DNA of 6,544 nt from an uncultured Lachnospiraceae bacterium (GTDB lineage: Bacteria > Bacillota > Clostridia > Lachnospirales > Lachnospiraceae), in the NCBI GenBank assembly GCA_900555195.1, contig USKC01000179.1, positions 1-6,544 on the forward strand. Reading direction: 5' to 3'. Under the pieces are notes generated by a model, which ran no database searches, was not told the origin of the DNA, and saw nothing but the letters and a program-made list of their open reading frames with translations. The translations under genes and the position numbers were made by a program. Of the stretch, positions 1-6,417 are shown one piece after another; the stretch's first letter is position 1, and each line of letters opens with the position of its first letter.

Positions 1-66
1 CAAAGAGGGTATACGTCCAACGGCTTAGTGCCAACAAATTTTATCTGTGCCCTTTACTTTTTCCAC

Positions 67-95
67 TTTTCAAAAAAGCCAAAAAAGGCTAAAAT
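67..95 (+). promoter_or_regulatory. Putative sigma-A type promoter of the PHP gene
   Basis: TTTTCA at 67-72 matches four of six bases of the -35 consensus. TAAAAT at 90-95 matches five of six bases of the -10 consensus. The spacer is exactly 17 nt. Transcription would start near 101-103, giving a leader of about 20 nt that carries the ribosome binding site at 108-115. A short AGCC/GGCT inverted repeat lies between the two boxes. The region is A/T-rich, so chance matches are possible. Confidence 0.5.
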
Positions 96-123
96 AGAAA
101 TATCAGTAAGGAGGTATGACGAT

Positions 124-921
124 ATGAAAATCGACATGCACTGCCATGTAAAAGAGGGTTCCATAGACAGCAGAGTTTCTATGAAGGAATATATACAGCT
201 TCTTCGCTCCAAAGGCTTCGGAGGAATGGTCGTCACGGATCATGATTCCTATAACGGATACCGTTATTGGAAAAAGCACCTAAAAAATGACAAGGAATTC
301 AATGATTTTCTGGTATTTAAAGGCATTGAGTACGACACGCTCAGCGCAGGGCATTTCTTGGTCATCGTTCCCGAAACGGTCAAGCTGCGGATTCTGGAGT
401 TACGCGGCCTGCCCATCAATATCCTGATCTCCATCGTTCATTCCTACGGCGGTGTGCTCGGCCCCGCCCATCCCTGCGGAGAAAAATATATGAGTTTCCG
501 CAACACACGCTCCTACAGGCGGGATCCGAAAATCGTGGAACAGTTCGACTTCATTGAAATATTCAACGCCTGCGAGGCGGAAGAATCCAACGCCATGGCC
601 TGCCGCCTTGCTGCCAAATATCATAAGCCCGGCGTGGGCGGAAGCGACTCCCATAAAACCGACTGTGTTGGCCTGGCCTATACCGAAGTCCCTGATACCG
701 TTCAGACGGAGACGGATCTCATCAACTGCATCCGGGCCGGAGAAGTCACCGGCTGCGGCGGCTCCCTTTACCGGAAGACAACCAAGGAACGCATCGGCAA
801 AATCAATACGGTGCTCGTTTATTCCTTCTGGTTTTATAACAAATTTTCCACGCTGGTTAAAACGCGCAAACGCAATCGCAAGCTTCGTTCTGAGTATTCA
901 GAACAGGAATCTAGGCTTTAG
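124..921 (+). CDS. PHP-domain metal-dependent phosphoesterase
   Basis: This 265-residue cytosolic protein belongs to the PHP (polymerase and histidinol phosphatase) superfamily, whose members hydrolyse phosphate esters using a cluster of metal ions. All the expected metal ligands are visible: DMHCH (H6, H8), TDHD (D39, H40), GIEYD (E69), GHFLV (H77), GPAHP (H116) and GSDSH (D175, H177). The active site therefore looks intact. After about residue 215 comes a short tail rich in aromatic and basic residues (about 230-255), which could be an amphipathic or nucleic-acid-contacting segment. I chose the ATG at 124 because AAGGAGGT at 108-115 sits 8 nt upstream and the protein then begins directly with the first metal motif. 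The frame is open back to position 1, with a possible GTG at 28, but that would run through the promoter. The gene stands alone, and its stop codon overlaps the stop of the converging exporter gene. The substrate is unknown; small nucleotides or phosphorylated metabolites are typical of relatives. Confidence 0.9.
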   Translation: MKIDMHCHVKEGSIDSRVSMKEYIQLLRSKGFGGMVVTDHDSYNGYRYWKKHLKNDKEFNDFLVFKGIEYDTLSAGHFLVIVPETVKLRILELRGLPINILISIVHSYGGVLGPAHPCGEKYMSFRNTRSYRRDPKIVEQFDFIEIFNACEAEESNAMACRLAAKYHKPGVGGSDSHKTDCVGLAYTEVPDTVQTETDLINCIRAGEVTGCGGSLYRKTTKERIGKINTVLVYSFWFYNKFSTLVKTRKRNRKLRSEYSEQESRL

Positions 922-1382
922 CGTTTTTTCGCGTCCGGCCGGATGGCAGAAGGCTCTTTTCGACCGATGCGGAAAAATTTCTGCGGGATCTCAAATACGC
1001 AGACGATTCCAAGCACGATCGCTGCAGCGGCCCTTATTGCAGCAAAACCTGCTTCCGATGCCCTAGACGCCTGTTCCGTCACAAAGTAGAAAACCGCCCA
1101 ATACAGGCCGCCCCCCGGGACGAGGGGGATGATTCCTGAAATCAGGAAAACGGTCACAGGGCACTTCTCTCGTACCGCCCAGAACCTGGAAAGCAGCATG
1201 ACCAGAACAGTTGCCAGAAAGGTGGCGAAAGTTGCTCCCAATCCGGGCGACAGCAGGCGATAGAGAAGCCAGCCGGCGCCCCCGATTAAGCCGCAGTAAG
1301 GATAGAATCTGCGCGGGACGCCGAACAGAAGGGCGAAGGCAATCGTTCCGAATCCCGCTGCCAGAAACTGGGTTACGATCAT
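918..1382 (-). CDS. Threonine/serine exporter, C-terminal half (YjjB/ThrE_2-like)
   Basis: This 154-residue integral membrane protein has about four or five hydrophobic segments, at roughly residues 4-20, 28-44, 48-68, 77-103 and 113-132. The signature CPVTVFLISGIIPLVPG at 74-90 is the conserved core of the DUF3815/ThrE_2 family. In that family the short protein pairs with a longer partner to form one ThrE-like exporter of small amino acids. The ATG at 1382 overlaps the TGA of the upstream partner as ATGA (1379-1382), so translation is probably coupled. The frame is open further upstream, up to 1619, but that part lies inside the partner gene and encodes no recognisable protein. The C-terminus is strongly basic (ends AKKR), consistent with a cytoplasmic tail. 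This is the last gene of the cluster. Its TAA at 918-920 overlaps the converging PHP stop at 919-921. The family is secure; the exported substrate is inferred from relatives such as Corynebacterium ThrE and E. coli YjjPB. Confidence 0.88.
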   Translation of the reverse strand: MIVTQFLAAGFGTIAFALLFGVPRRFYPYCGLIGGAGWLLYRLLSPGLGATFATFLATVLVMLLSRFWAVREKCPVTVFLISGIIPLVPGGGLYWAVFYFVTEQASRASEAGFAAIRAAAAIVLGIVCVFEIPQKFFRIGRKEPSAIRPDAKKR

Positions 1383-2188
1383 AACACCATTCCTCCTGTC
1401 AGTTTGTGATATGCTGTGATGACCAGTCCGACGCCTGCCGCAATACAGACGAATACCAACAGCGCATCCAGCAGGCGCACGCTGCCCGCAATATAATCCC
1501 CGTCTGCAATATCTCTGACCCCATTCGTAAAGGCAATTCCCGGAACCAAAGGCATGATTGCTCCGATAATCATTTGATCCATGGTCTCCCCCAAATGAAG
1601 CTGATGCAGAAGGATGCACAGCGCGCTTACCAGCGCGCCGCCCCCGATATTGCCGATAATTTTGGACAGATGCGGTTCATAGATCTTCCACACATAGATA
1701 TACAATATCAGGCCGGCGATAAAAGCCCCTGCACAATCCAGCGGGCTTCCGCCGAACATGAGACAGAAGCAGCCGCTTCCAACTCCCGAAGCCAGAATTT
1801 TCATTCCCGCACTTTTTTCAGGCATTCGCTCAATCTCATCCAGCTTAAGGCGCACCTCTTCTATGCTGTAACACCCTTCTTCTATCTGCCGGGAAAGCTG
1901 ATTCACCGCAGTCACCCGATCCAGCCTCGCTCCCCGCACGGGGATATGCTGTACTCTGGCAAAAAAGGCTTCCTTTTCACTTCCGGCAGTCATAAAGAGC
2001 CCATTGCTCAGCACAAACGCCTTCTCCGATTCCACGCCGTAGTGACTGCACATTCTTGTCACCGTCTCTTCCACCCGTGATATTTCCGCCCCATTGGCGA
2101 GCAGAATCGCTCCGGCCTGCATCGCGCATTCCAGCACCAGGTTTCCGTCAACCTGCTCCACACTCCGGCCCTTGTCCGTTCCTTCCAT
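1379..2188 (-). CDS. Threonine/serine exporter, N-terminal half (YjjP/DUF1212-like)
   Basis: This 269-residue protein is the larger half of a split ThrE-type exporter. Its first 125 residues are soluble and carry GAILLANGAEISRVEET at 26-42, a hallmark of the DUF1212 family. Hydrophobic segments follow at about 130-147, 152-167, 178-196, 205-222 and 237-259. A second family signature is PLVPGIAFTNGVRDIADGDY at 213-232. The soluble N-terminal part of such proteins has been proposed to be hydrolase-like, but nothing here shows an activity. I chose the ATG at 2188 because AGGGGG (2195-2200) sits 6 nt upstream. ATGs at 2194 and 2203 are in frame and would add two or five residues, but they have worse spacing. 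The gene follows the 59-residue Cys-rich gene by 20 nt and overlaps the C-terminal half by 4 nt. Export of threonine, serine or similar small amino acids is inferred from the family, not shown. Confidence 0.9.
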   Translation of the reverse strand: MEGTDKGRSVEQVDGNLVLECAMQAGAILLANGAEISRVEETVTRMCSHYGVESEKAFVLSNGLFMTAGSEKEAFFARVQHIPVRGARLDRVTAVNQLSRQIEEGCYSIEEVRLKLDEIERMPEKSAGMKILASGVGSGCFCLMFGGSPLDCAGAFIAGLILYIYVWKIYEPHLSKIIGNIGGGALVSALCILLHQLHLGETMDQMIIGAIMPLVPGIAFTNGVRDIADGDYIAGSVRLLDALLVFVCIAAGVGLVITAYHKLTGGMVL

Positions 2189-2208
2189 TCTCATCCCCCT
2201 CATGCCGC

Positions 2209-2388
2209 CTAGAGCTGCTTACGCACAATGCGGTATTCATCCTCCAACTGAAAATAAGGACAGTTATCAAAAGAAGCCCTGAGGAATTGGATCATTTCAT
2301 CTTCATCCAGGTCAACTTCGCAGAAATAACAATCCTCTTCCTCGTCATATGTATAATTCACGCAGCACTCACAATTTCCGCCCGCCAT
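2209..2388 (-). CDS. Small Cys-rich protein, DUF6472-like, putative metal binder
   Basis: This 59-residue reading frame begins MAGGNCECC and ends RKQL. It carries six cysteines: C6, C8, C9, C20, C23 and C43. The middle is very acidic (YDEEED, LDEDE), followed by CPYFQLEDEY at 43-52. The pattern of a CxxC-like pair, a central Cys and a CPY motif fits a small uncharacterised family that I recall from Lachnospiraceae as DUF6472. The domain number is from memory and should be checked. The spaced cysteines suggest a zinc-ribbon-like or other metal-binding fold; this is inference. The ATG at 2388 follows the nitroreductase TGA (2390-2392) by a single base, and purine-rich sequence at the end of that gene can serve as the ribosome binding site. 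The stop is 20 nt before the exporter gene. Its place in an unbroken operon, its biased composition and its family-like motifs make it a real gene. No signal peptide or membrane segment is seen. Confidence 0.85.
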   Translation of the reverse strand: MAGGNCECCVNYTYDEEEDCYFCEVDLDEDEMIQFLRASFDNCPYFQLEDEYRIVRKQL

Positions 2389-2389
2389 C

Positions 2390-3172
2390 TCATCTTCCGC
2401 CTTCCTCGTTCACCCAGGTCTCCAGCATCTTATGGACCGACCTGGACATTTCCTCGCTGAAGTCACAGTTCCATTTCCTTGCACAGAATGCTTTCAGATG
2501 CCCTTTCAGGTCTCCCTGCCAGTCTCCCCTTTCCTTCAGCATATCCAACATCCGATCTGATTTTTCACAGTCATACGCATTCTCATATACGATATCGGAT
2601 ACTAAAAAGCGTGGAAGCTGCCTGCGTTCCCGCTGCTGCCGGGTAGGATATCCTCCTACCAGCATGGCGATGGGCACCACATATGCCGGAAGGGAAAGAA
2701 GTTCCCGATGCTTCTCATAGTTTTCCAGAATATCCCCGATATAGCAGGTTCCAAGCCCCAGTGCGTCCGCTGCAGTCACCGCCGTCTGTGCCGCAATGAT
2801 GGCATCCTCCGCAGCCAGCATGAAATCTCCATAGGACGGCTTTCTTACCGTTTCCTCAACCTGGCAGAAGGCCTGATACCACCTTCTGTAATCCGCACAG
2901 TAGATCAGAACCAGCGGCGCATCAGCTATGAAGGGCTGATTGTCACAGGTGACCGACAGCGTCTTTTTTAATTCCGGATCCGTCACATCAATGATCGTAT
3001 ACAGGGTCATATTGCCCGCGGTGGCCGCCCGCAGCGACGCTTTCAGAAGCGTTTGCTTCACCTCATCCGGTACCGGCCTGTCCTCAAAAACCCGCATGGA
3101 CTTGCGCTTCATCAGCAGTTCCAGCGTCTCATTCTCTGAAACGTTTGTCCGTTCCTGATTCACAGTGTTCAT
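2390..3172 (-). CDS. Nitroreductase-family flavin oxidoreductase
   Basis: This 260-residue cytosolic protein belongs to the nitroreductase-like fold, whose members bind FMN and use NAD(P)H to reduce nitro groups, quinones, enones or flavins. The N-terminal RKSMRVFEDRPV (23-34) is the usual FMN-phosphate-binding strand and helix. TAGNMTLY (51-58) and GLGTCYIGDI (139-148) are further cofactor-contacting regions. The family core ends near 200. The last 60 residues form a helical tail with two cysteines (C230, C236) that I cannot assign; it may be a lid or dimer element. The start at 3172 has GGTGAG 5 nt upstream and overlaps the end of the amidohydrolase gene by 44 nt in another frame. An ATG at 3112 would avoid the overlap but has a weaker ribosome binding site and would lose 20 residues. 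The Cys-rich gene follows after one base. The substrate cannot be predicted, as this family is broad. Confidence 0.9.
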   Translation of the reverse strand: MNTVNQERTNVSENETLELLMKRKSMRVFEDRPVPDEVKQTLLKASLRAATAGNMTLYTIIDVTDPELKKTLSVTCDNQPFIADAPLVLIYCADYRRWYQAFCQVEETVRKPSYGDFMLAAEDAIIAAQTAVTAADALGLGTCYIGDILENYEKHRELLSLPAYVVPIAMLVGGYPTRQQRERRQLPRFLVSDIVYENAYDCEKSDRMLDMLKERGDWQGDLKGHLKAFCARKWNCDFSEEMSRSVHKMLETWVNEEGGR

Positions 3173-4787
3173 GATATCTCACCACTCCCTCTTTTATCGT
3201 CTTCAAAACCCGGATGTTCAGAATCTCTTCCTTCTTCACAGCAAGCGGGTTATCGCTCAATATCACCATGTCCGCGAGCTTTCCCACCTCCAGGGTTCCT
3301 TTCTGATCCTCTTCATAGTAAGCATATGCCCCATTTTTTGTCACCGCCTGCAGCGCCTCATATACGCTAACCCGCTGCTCCGGCCCGATCGGGGCTCCGC
3401 TTCTGGTGACACGGTTTACGGCACACCACACAGTATGCAGCATTTTGGGCCAAACCACAAGGGGATCCTGATGGAAATTCACTTTCAGTCCCCTGTCAAA
3501 GGCAGAACGGGCCGGACTGATCCTGCTCCCCCTCTCCCTGCCCAGATTTTTCAGATGGATGTCCCCCCAGTAGTAGGTGTGCGCCACAAACATGGACGGA
3601 ATCATGGAAAGATCCACCATCCGATCCAGCTGGTCGTCACGAACCGTCTGACAGTGGATCATTACCGGACGCAATTCTTCTTTCTTCTGGTTTCCACTGT
3701 CCGCAAACGCTTTGGCGTAAGCATCCAGGAACTGTTCGGAAGCCGCGTCTCCATTGCAATGTGCAAGCAGCTGCTTTCCTCTGTCAATCGCCCACCGCGC
3801 ATCCAGATATACTTCTTCATCCGCTTTCGCCGGATAGCCGCAATATGTGCCCTCCCCTTCATATGGGGCGGATAACCAGGCGGTTTTGCCCTGAGGGGAA
3901 CCGTCCAAAACGATCTTAACCCCGCCGATCTTAAACCGTCCCTGATACCTGCCGTCACAGGTCTCATATTGCTTCAGCAGCGCTTCTGTATCCTTCTCCA
4001 GCACAGGGTATGAGACCACATCGAGCATCAGCTTTCCTTCCTGCGCAGCTTTCGCGAATAATGCCACCTCGCCTGGACCGGAAGCGCCGTCCTGGCAGGT
4101 TGTGATCCCATTTTCCAGGTACACCTTCTGCGCCGCAGCCAACTGCTCCTCCCAATCCATCTTTATCCTGGAAGCTGCAGCGGCAAAGATCTGTCTGAGC
4201 GCAGATACCTCCTCCACATACCCATCCGGCTCCCCCGAATCCTGATATCTTCCGAACCTTCCGCCCTGCGGATCAGGCGTATTCTCGTCCACGTCAGCTT
4301 CCCGGAGCATGGCGGAATTGGCTGCTCCCATATGGCTGGAAGTATGAAGAATAAAAATCGGAATTTCCTCCGATACCTCATCCAATACGCGCTTATCCGG
4401 ATGCCTCTGTTCCTTCAGGAAATTGTGGTCATAGCCAAATCCCATAATGATGCCGTCTTTTCCAACCGACTTTTCCTTCAGGTACTTTTTCAGCGTGTCC
4501 ACAATCTGAGCAAAGTCCGTGCATGCAGTCAGATCCGCAAACGCCGCATATTGAGCCACCATAGTAATATGTCCATGCGGATCGATGAAGGACGGCATCA
4601 GCGTATGTCCCTTCAGATCCACCTTCTTCGCCGTTTGTTCACAGCCTTCTCTCCTGCAGTAATCCTTTGCCCCCTCCAGGGTGCCCGCATATCCGATGGT
4701 TCCGCCCCGCGTCACGACCGCCTCCACCGTTTCTCCTTCCCTCCGCATTGTAATGATCGGGCCTCCATAATACATGGCTGTCTCCAT
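3129..4787 (-). CDS. YtcJ-like metal-dependent amidohydrolase
   Basis: This 552-residue protein belongs to the amidohydrolase superfamily, YtcJ/NfdA-like branch, whose known members hydrolyse N-substituted formamides and related amides. There is no signal peptide, so it should be cytosolic. An N-terminal beta-sandwich part (about 1-62) leads into the TIM barrel. Visible metal and catalytic motifs are FIDPHGH (H71, H73), HTSSHMGAAN (148-157), GGVKIVLDGS with K291, LLAHCNGD (H343), MIHCQ (H378) and NFHQDP (D441). The closing GKLADMVILSDNP (502-514) is typical of the family and rebuilds the sandwich. Length is normal for the group, and no expected ligand seems missing. The ATG at 4787 has AAGGGAGG (4796-4803) 8 nt upstream, a very good site. 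It is the first gene of the minus-strand cluster, followed by the nitroreductase with a 44-nt overlap. The physiological substrate is unknown. A released amine or amino acid would fit the exporter downstream, but that is speculation. Confidence 0.92.
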   Translation of the reverse strand: METAMYYGGPIITMRREGETVEAVVTRGGTIGYAGTLEGAKDYCRREGCEQTAKKVDLKGHTLMPSFIDPHGHITMVAQYAAFADLTACTDFAQIVDTLKKYLKEKSVGKDGIIMGFGYDHNFLKEQRHPDKRVLDEVSEEIPIFILHTSSHMGAANSAMLREADVDENTPDPQGGRFGRYQDSGEPDGYVEEVSALRQIFAAAASRIKMDWEEQLAAAQKVYLENGITTCQDGASGPGEVALFAKAAQEGKLMLDVVSYPVLEKDTEALLKQYETCDGRYQGRFKIGGVKIVLDGSPQGKTAWLSAPYEGEGTYCGYPAKADEEVYLDARWAIDRGKQLLAHCNGDAASEQFLDAYAKAFADSGNQKKEELRPVMIHCQTVRDDQLDRMVDLSMIPSMFVAHTYYWGDIHLKNLGRERGSRISPARSAFDRGLKVNFHQDPLVVWPKMLHTVWCAVNRVTRSGAPIGPEQRVSVYEALQAVTKNGAYAYYEEDQKGTLEVGKLADMVILSDNPLAVKKEEILNIRVLKTIKEGVVRYHEHCESGTDKRFRE

Positions 4788-4816
4788 ATCACACGCCTCC
4801 CTTGCGTCCTTTTTTG

Positions 4817-4822
4817 CTTATA
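4817..4822 (-). promoter_or_regulatory. Possible -10 box of the amidohydrolase operon
   Basis: TATAAG on the minus strand matches five of six bases of the -10 consensus. It would place the transcription start near 4810, about 23 nt before the start codon. No -35 box with more than two or three matches is found at 16-18 nt spacing, so the site would be weak or activator-dependent, or not real. Confidence 0.25.
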
Positions 4823-4983
4823 CCTTTCCCCTCTGCGGTCTTTTCTATCCATTCACCGGATAGCCTGTCCTTCAACCGGTCCTTCCTCCGGCTATGTTTC
4901 CCGCGCATATACAGCCTGCAACAAAGCCGCCCTTCTGCTCCATCCTTTCATCCAAGATCAGATCCTGTCAAAAGGGAATGCAC

Positions 4984-5000
4984 AAAAAGGACGGCCTTTT
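4984..5000 (-). terminator. Possible weak intrinsic terminator
   Basis: On the minus strand AAAAGG, loop CCGT and CCTTTTT form a 6-bp stem ending in a run of five T. An A-run before and a T-run after the stem is the layout of a small bidirectional terminator. The stem has only two G-C pairs, so it would be weak. It lies about 60 nt beyond the aminotransferase stop, after a stronger hairpin. Confidence 0.35.
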
Positions 5001-5029
5001 CTTGCCTAATTACATATGTGAATTGCAGC

Positions 5030-5055
5030 AAGCGTTCAGATAGATCTGAACGCTT
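5030..5055 (-). terminator. Perfect 11-bp hairpin just after the aminotransferase gene
   Basis: AAGCGTTCAGA at 5030-5040 and TCTGAACGCTT at 5045-5055 are perfect reverse complements around a 4-nt loop. The hairpin begins 5 nt after the aminotransferase stop codon. This position suggests a terminator or a 3' stabilising structure. The bases that follow on the minus strand (GCTGCAATT) are not a T-run, so classic intrinsic termination is doubtful. Confidence 0.5.
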
Positions 5056-5060
5056 ATGAA

Positions 5061-6347
5061 TTACATGGTCTCCAACAGCTTATCGATGCTGACCAGCTTG
5101 ACACAGAGCACGAACAGCTTCGTCGCCTGAAGCAGTTCCTCCATCGGCGGGAAGGAAGGAGCGATACGGATATTGGAATCATGCGGATCCTTTCCATAGG
5201 GATAGGTTGCTCCCGCGCCGGTCATCACCACACCCGCTTCCTTTGCCTTCGCAACAATCGCCTTGGCGCAGCCTTCCATCGAATCAAAAGAGATGAAATA
5301 CCCTCCCTTAGGCTTCAGCCAGGAACCGATCTCAAGGCCGCTCAATTCCTGATCCAGAATTTCCAAAACAGCCTCGAATTTCGGACGCATAATAGCTGCA
5401 TGCTTCATCATATGCGCCTGAATGCCTTCCAGGTTCTTGAAGAATCTCACATGACGCAGCTGATTGAGCTTATCGTGTCCGATCGTCTGAATGGAAAGCT
5501 GCTTCTTAATGTCCTCCAGGTTATGATAGGAAGCTGAGATCGCTGCCACGCCCGAACCAGGGAAGCTGATTTTGGATGTGGAGCTGAACTTGTATACCAT
5601 ATCCGGATTGCCGGCCTTCTCACATTCATCCAGAATCTCAAGGATGGTATCCTGGTCATCCTCATACAGATGATGCACATTATACGCATTATCCCAATAA
5701 ATACGGAAATCCTCTGCCGCCGGTTTCAGCCTTGCAAAACGCCGCACCGTCTCATCCGAATAAGTGATTCCCTGCGGATTGGAATACTTGGGCACGCACC
5801 AGATCCCCTTAATGGAAGCATCCTCCGCCACCAGCTTTTCCACCATGTCCATATCCGGTCCTTCCGGAGTCATGGGCACGTTAATCATCTCGATTCCAAA
5901 GTACTCCGTAATGGCAAAATGCCGGTCATATCCGGGAACCGGACACAGGAACTTCACCTTATCGAGCTTGCACCAGGGAGTGCTTCCGCACACGCCGTGT
6001 GTCATGGAACGTGCGACGGTATCATACATCACGTTCAGGCTGGAATTGCCGTAGATGATGATTTTATCTGCGGGCACCTCGATCAATTCGGCGAGCAGTT
6101 CCTTCGCCTCCTCTATTCCGTCGATCACACCGTAGTTTCTGCAGTCAATCCCTTCCCTGCACTTCAGATCGGAAGAGCTGCTAAGCACATCCATCATTCC
6201 CATGGAAATATCAAGCTGCTCAGCGGACGGCTTTCCTCTGGACATATCCAGCTTCAATCCCAGCTCCTGAAATTGCTTATACTCCGCTTCCAACTCATTC
6301 TTAAGGGTGAGCAGTTCCTCTCTGCTCCTGTCTTTATACGCCTTCAT
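5061..6347 (-). CDS. PLP-dependent aminotransferase, MocR-type / AspAT-like
   Basis: This 428-residue cytosolic enzyme is a fold-type I aminotransferase. It resembles the Aminotran_MocR group (PF12897 from memory), which includes the aspartate aminotransferase of Corynebacterium glutamicum. It has no DNA-binding domain despite the MocR label. Visible landmarks are SRGKPS (36-41) near the substrate site, YGNSSLN (99-105) for the cofactor phosphate, KYSNPQG (N190), IYWDNAY (D219, Y222), SSTSK with the Schiff-base lysine K259, and NIRIAPSFP with the carboxylate-binding R394. All core residues are present and the length is normal. I chose the ATG at 6347 because AAGGAG (6356-6361) lies 8 nt upstream. 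A start at 6416 would add 23 residues with no family similarity and run through the leader. A likely role is moving amino groups between aspartate or a similar amino acid and 2-oxoglutarate. The exact substrate is inferred. It appears to be transcribed separately from the cluster downstream. Confidence 0.92.
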   Translation of the reverse strand: MKAYKDRSREELLTLKNELEAEYKQFQELGLKLDMSRGKPSAEQLDISMGMMDVLSSSSDLKCREGIDCRNYGVIDGIEEAKELLAELIEVPADKIIIYGNSSLNVMYDTVARSMTHGVCGSTPWCKLDKVKFLCPVPGYDRHFAITEYFGIEMINVPMTPEGPDMDMVEKLVAEDASIKGIWCVPKYSNPQGITYSDETVRRFARLKPAAEDFRIYWDNAYNVHHLYEDDQDTILEILDECEKAGNPDMVYKFSSTSKISFPGSGVAAISASYHNLEDIKKQLSIQTIGHDKLNQLRHVRFFKNLEGIQAHMMKHAAIMRPKFEAVLEILDQELSGLEIGSWLKPKGGYFISFDSMEGCAKAIVAKAKEAGVVMTGAGATYPYGKDPHDSNIRIAPSFPPMEELLQATKLFVLCVKLVSIDKLLETM

Positions 6348-6373
6348 TCCAACCTCTCCTTTGTGTGTGATAA

Positions 6374-6405
6374 AACAACGGATACCGCATTCCCAGACCG
6401 TCGTT
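6374..6405 (-). promoter_or_regulatory. Leader hairpin close to the aminotransferase ribosome binding site
   Basis: On the minus strand AACGACGG (6398-6405) can pair with CCGTTGTT (6374-6381) over 8 bp, including one G-T pair, around a 16-nt loop. The 3' side of the stem ends 12 nt before the AAGGAG ribosome binding site. This could be a structured leader affecting translation or simply a chance fold. No known riboswitch consensus was recognised. Confidence 0.35.
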
Positions 6406-6417
6406 ATGTTCAACAAT

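Larger units (their letters stand above)
4788..5060. other. Intergenic spacer between aminotransferase and amidohydrolase operon
   Basis: This 273-nt spacer holds no convincing gene. The open frames on both strands lack family-like features, and most lack a ribosome binding site. It carries two hairpins (separate entries), a CATATG palindrome flanked by AATT on each side (5008-5024), and a perfect TTGACA on the minus strand at 4966-4971. The TTGACA has only a poor -10 partner, AAGGAT at 4942-4947. A better -10-like TATAAG lies closer to the gene. A weak inverted repeat, ATAGCC/GGCTAT, spans 4860-4895. The operon promoter must lie here if the amidohydrolase is not read through from the aminotransferase. 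Confidence 0.6.

Noticed and set aside
28..123. Upstream extension of the PHP gene to the GTG at 28.
   Set aside because: The extra 32 residues resemble no PHP protein and cover the promoter and the strong ribosome binding site of the ATG at 124.
1383..1619. N-terminal extension of the exporter C-terminal half to 1619.
   Set aside because: This stretch is the other-frame reading of the exporter N-terminal gene, and the ATGA overlap start fits the family length.
1406..2080. Long plus-strand open frame opposite the exporter N-terminal gene.
   Set aside because: It is antisense to a well-supported gene and shows no recognisable domain, as do the other long frames opposite the nitroreductase, amidohydrolase and aminotransferase genes.
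4942..4971. Promoter built on the perfect TTGACA at 4966-4971 on the minus strand.
   Set aside because: The best -10 partner at usable spacing (AAGGAT) matches only two of six bases, so it was not called as a promoter.
4802..5059. An 85-codon plus-strand open frame in the spacer upstream of the amidohydrolase.
   Set aside because: It shows low-complexity Ser/Pro/Phe/Arg composition with no family features, and it runs through the ribosome binding site region and both hairpins of the neighbouring units.
6348..6416. Longer aminotransferase start at 6416.
   Set aside because: It has no good ribosome binding site, the added residues are unlike the family, and AAGGAG 8 nt before the ATG at 6347 decides the start.
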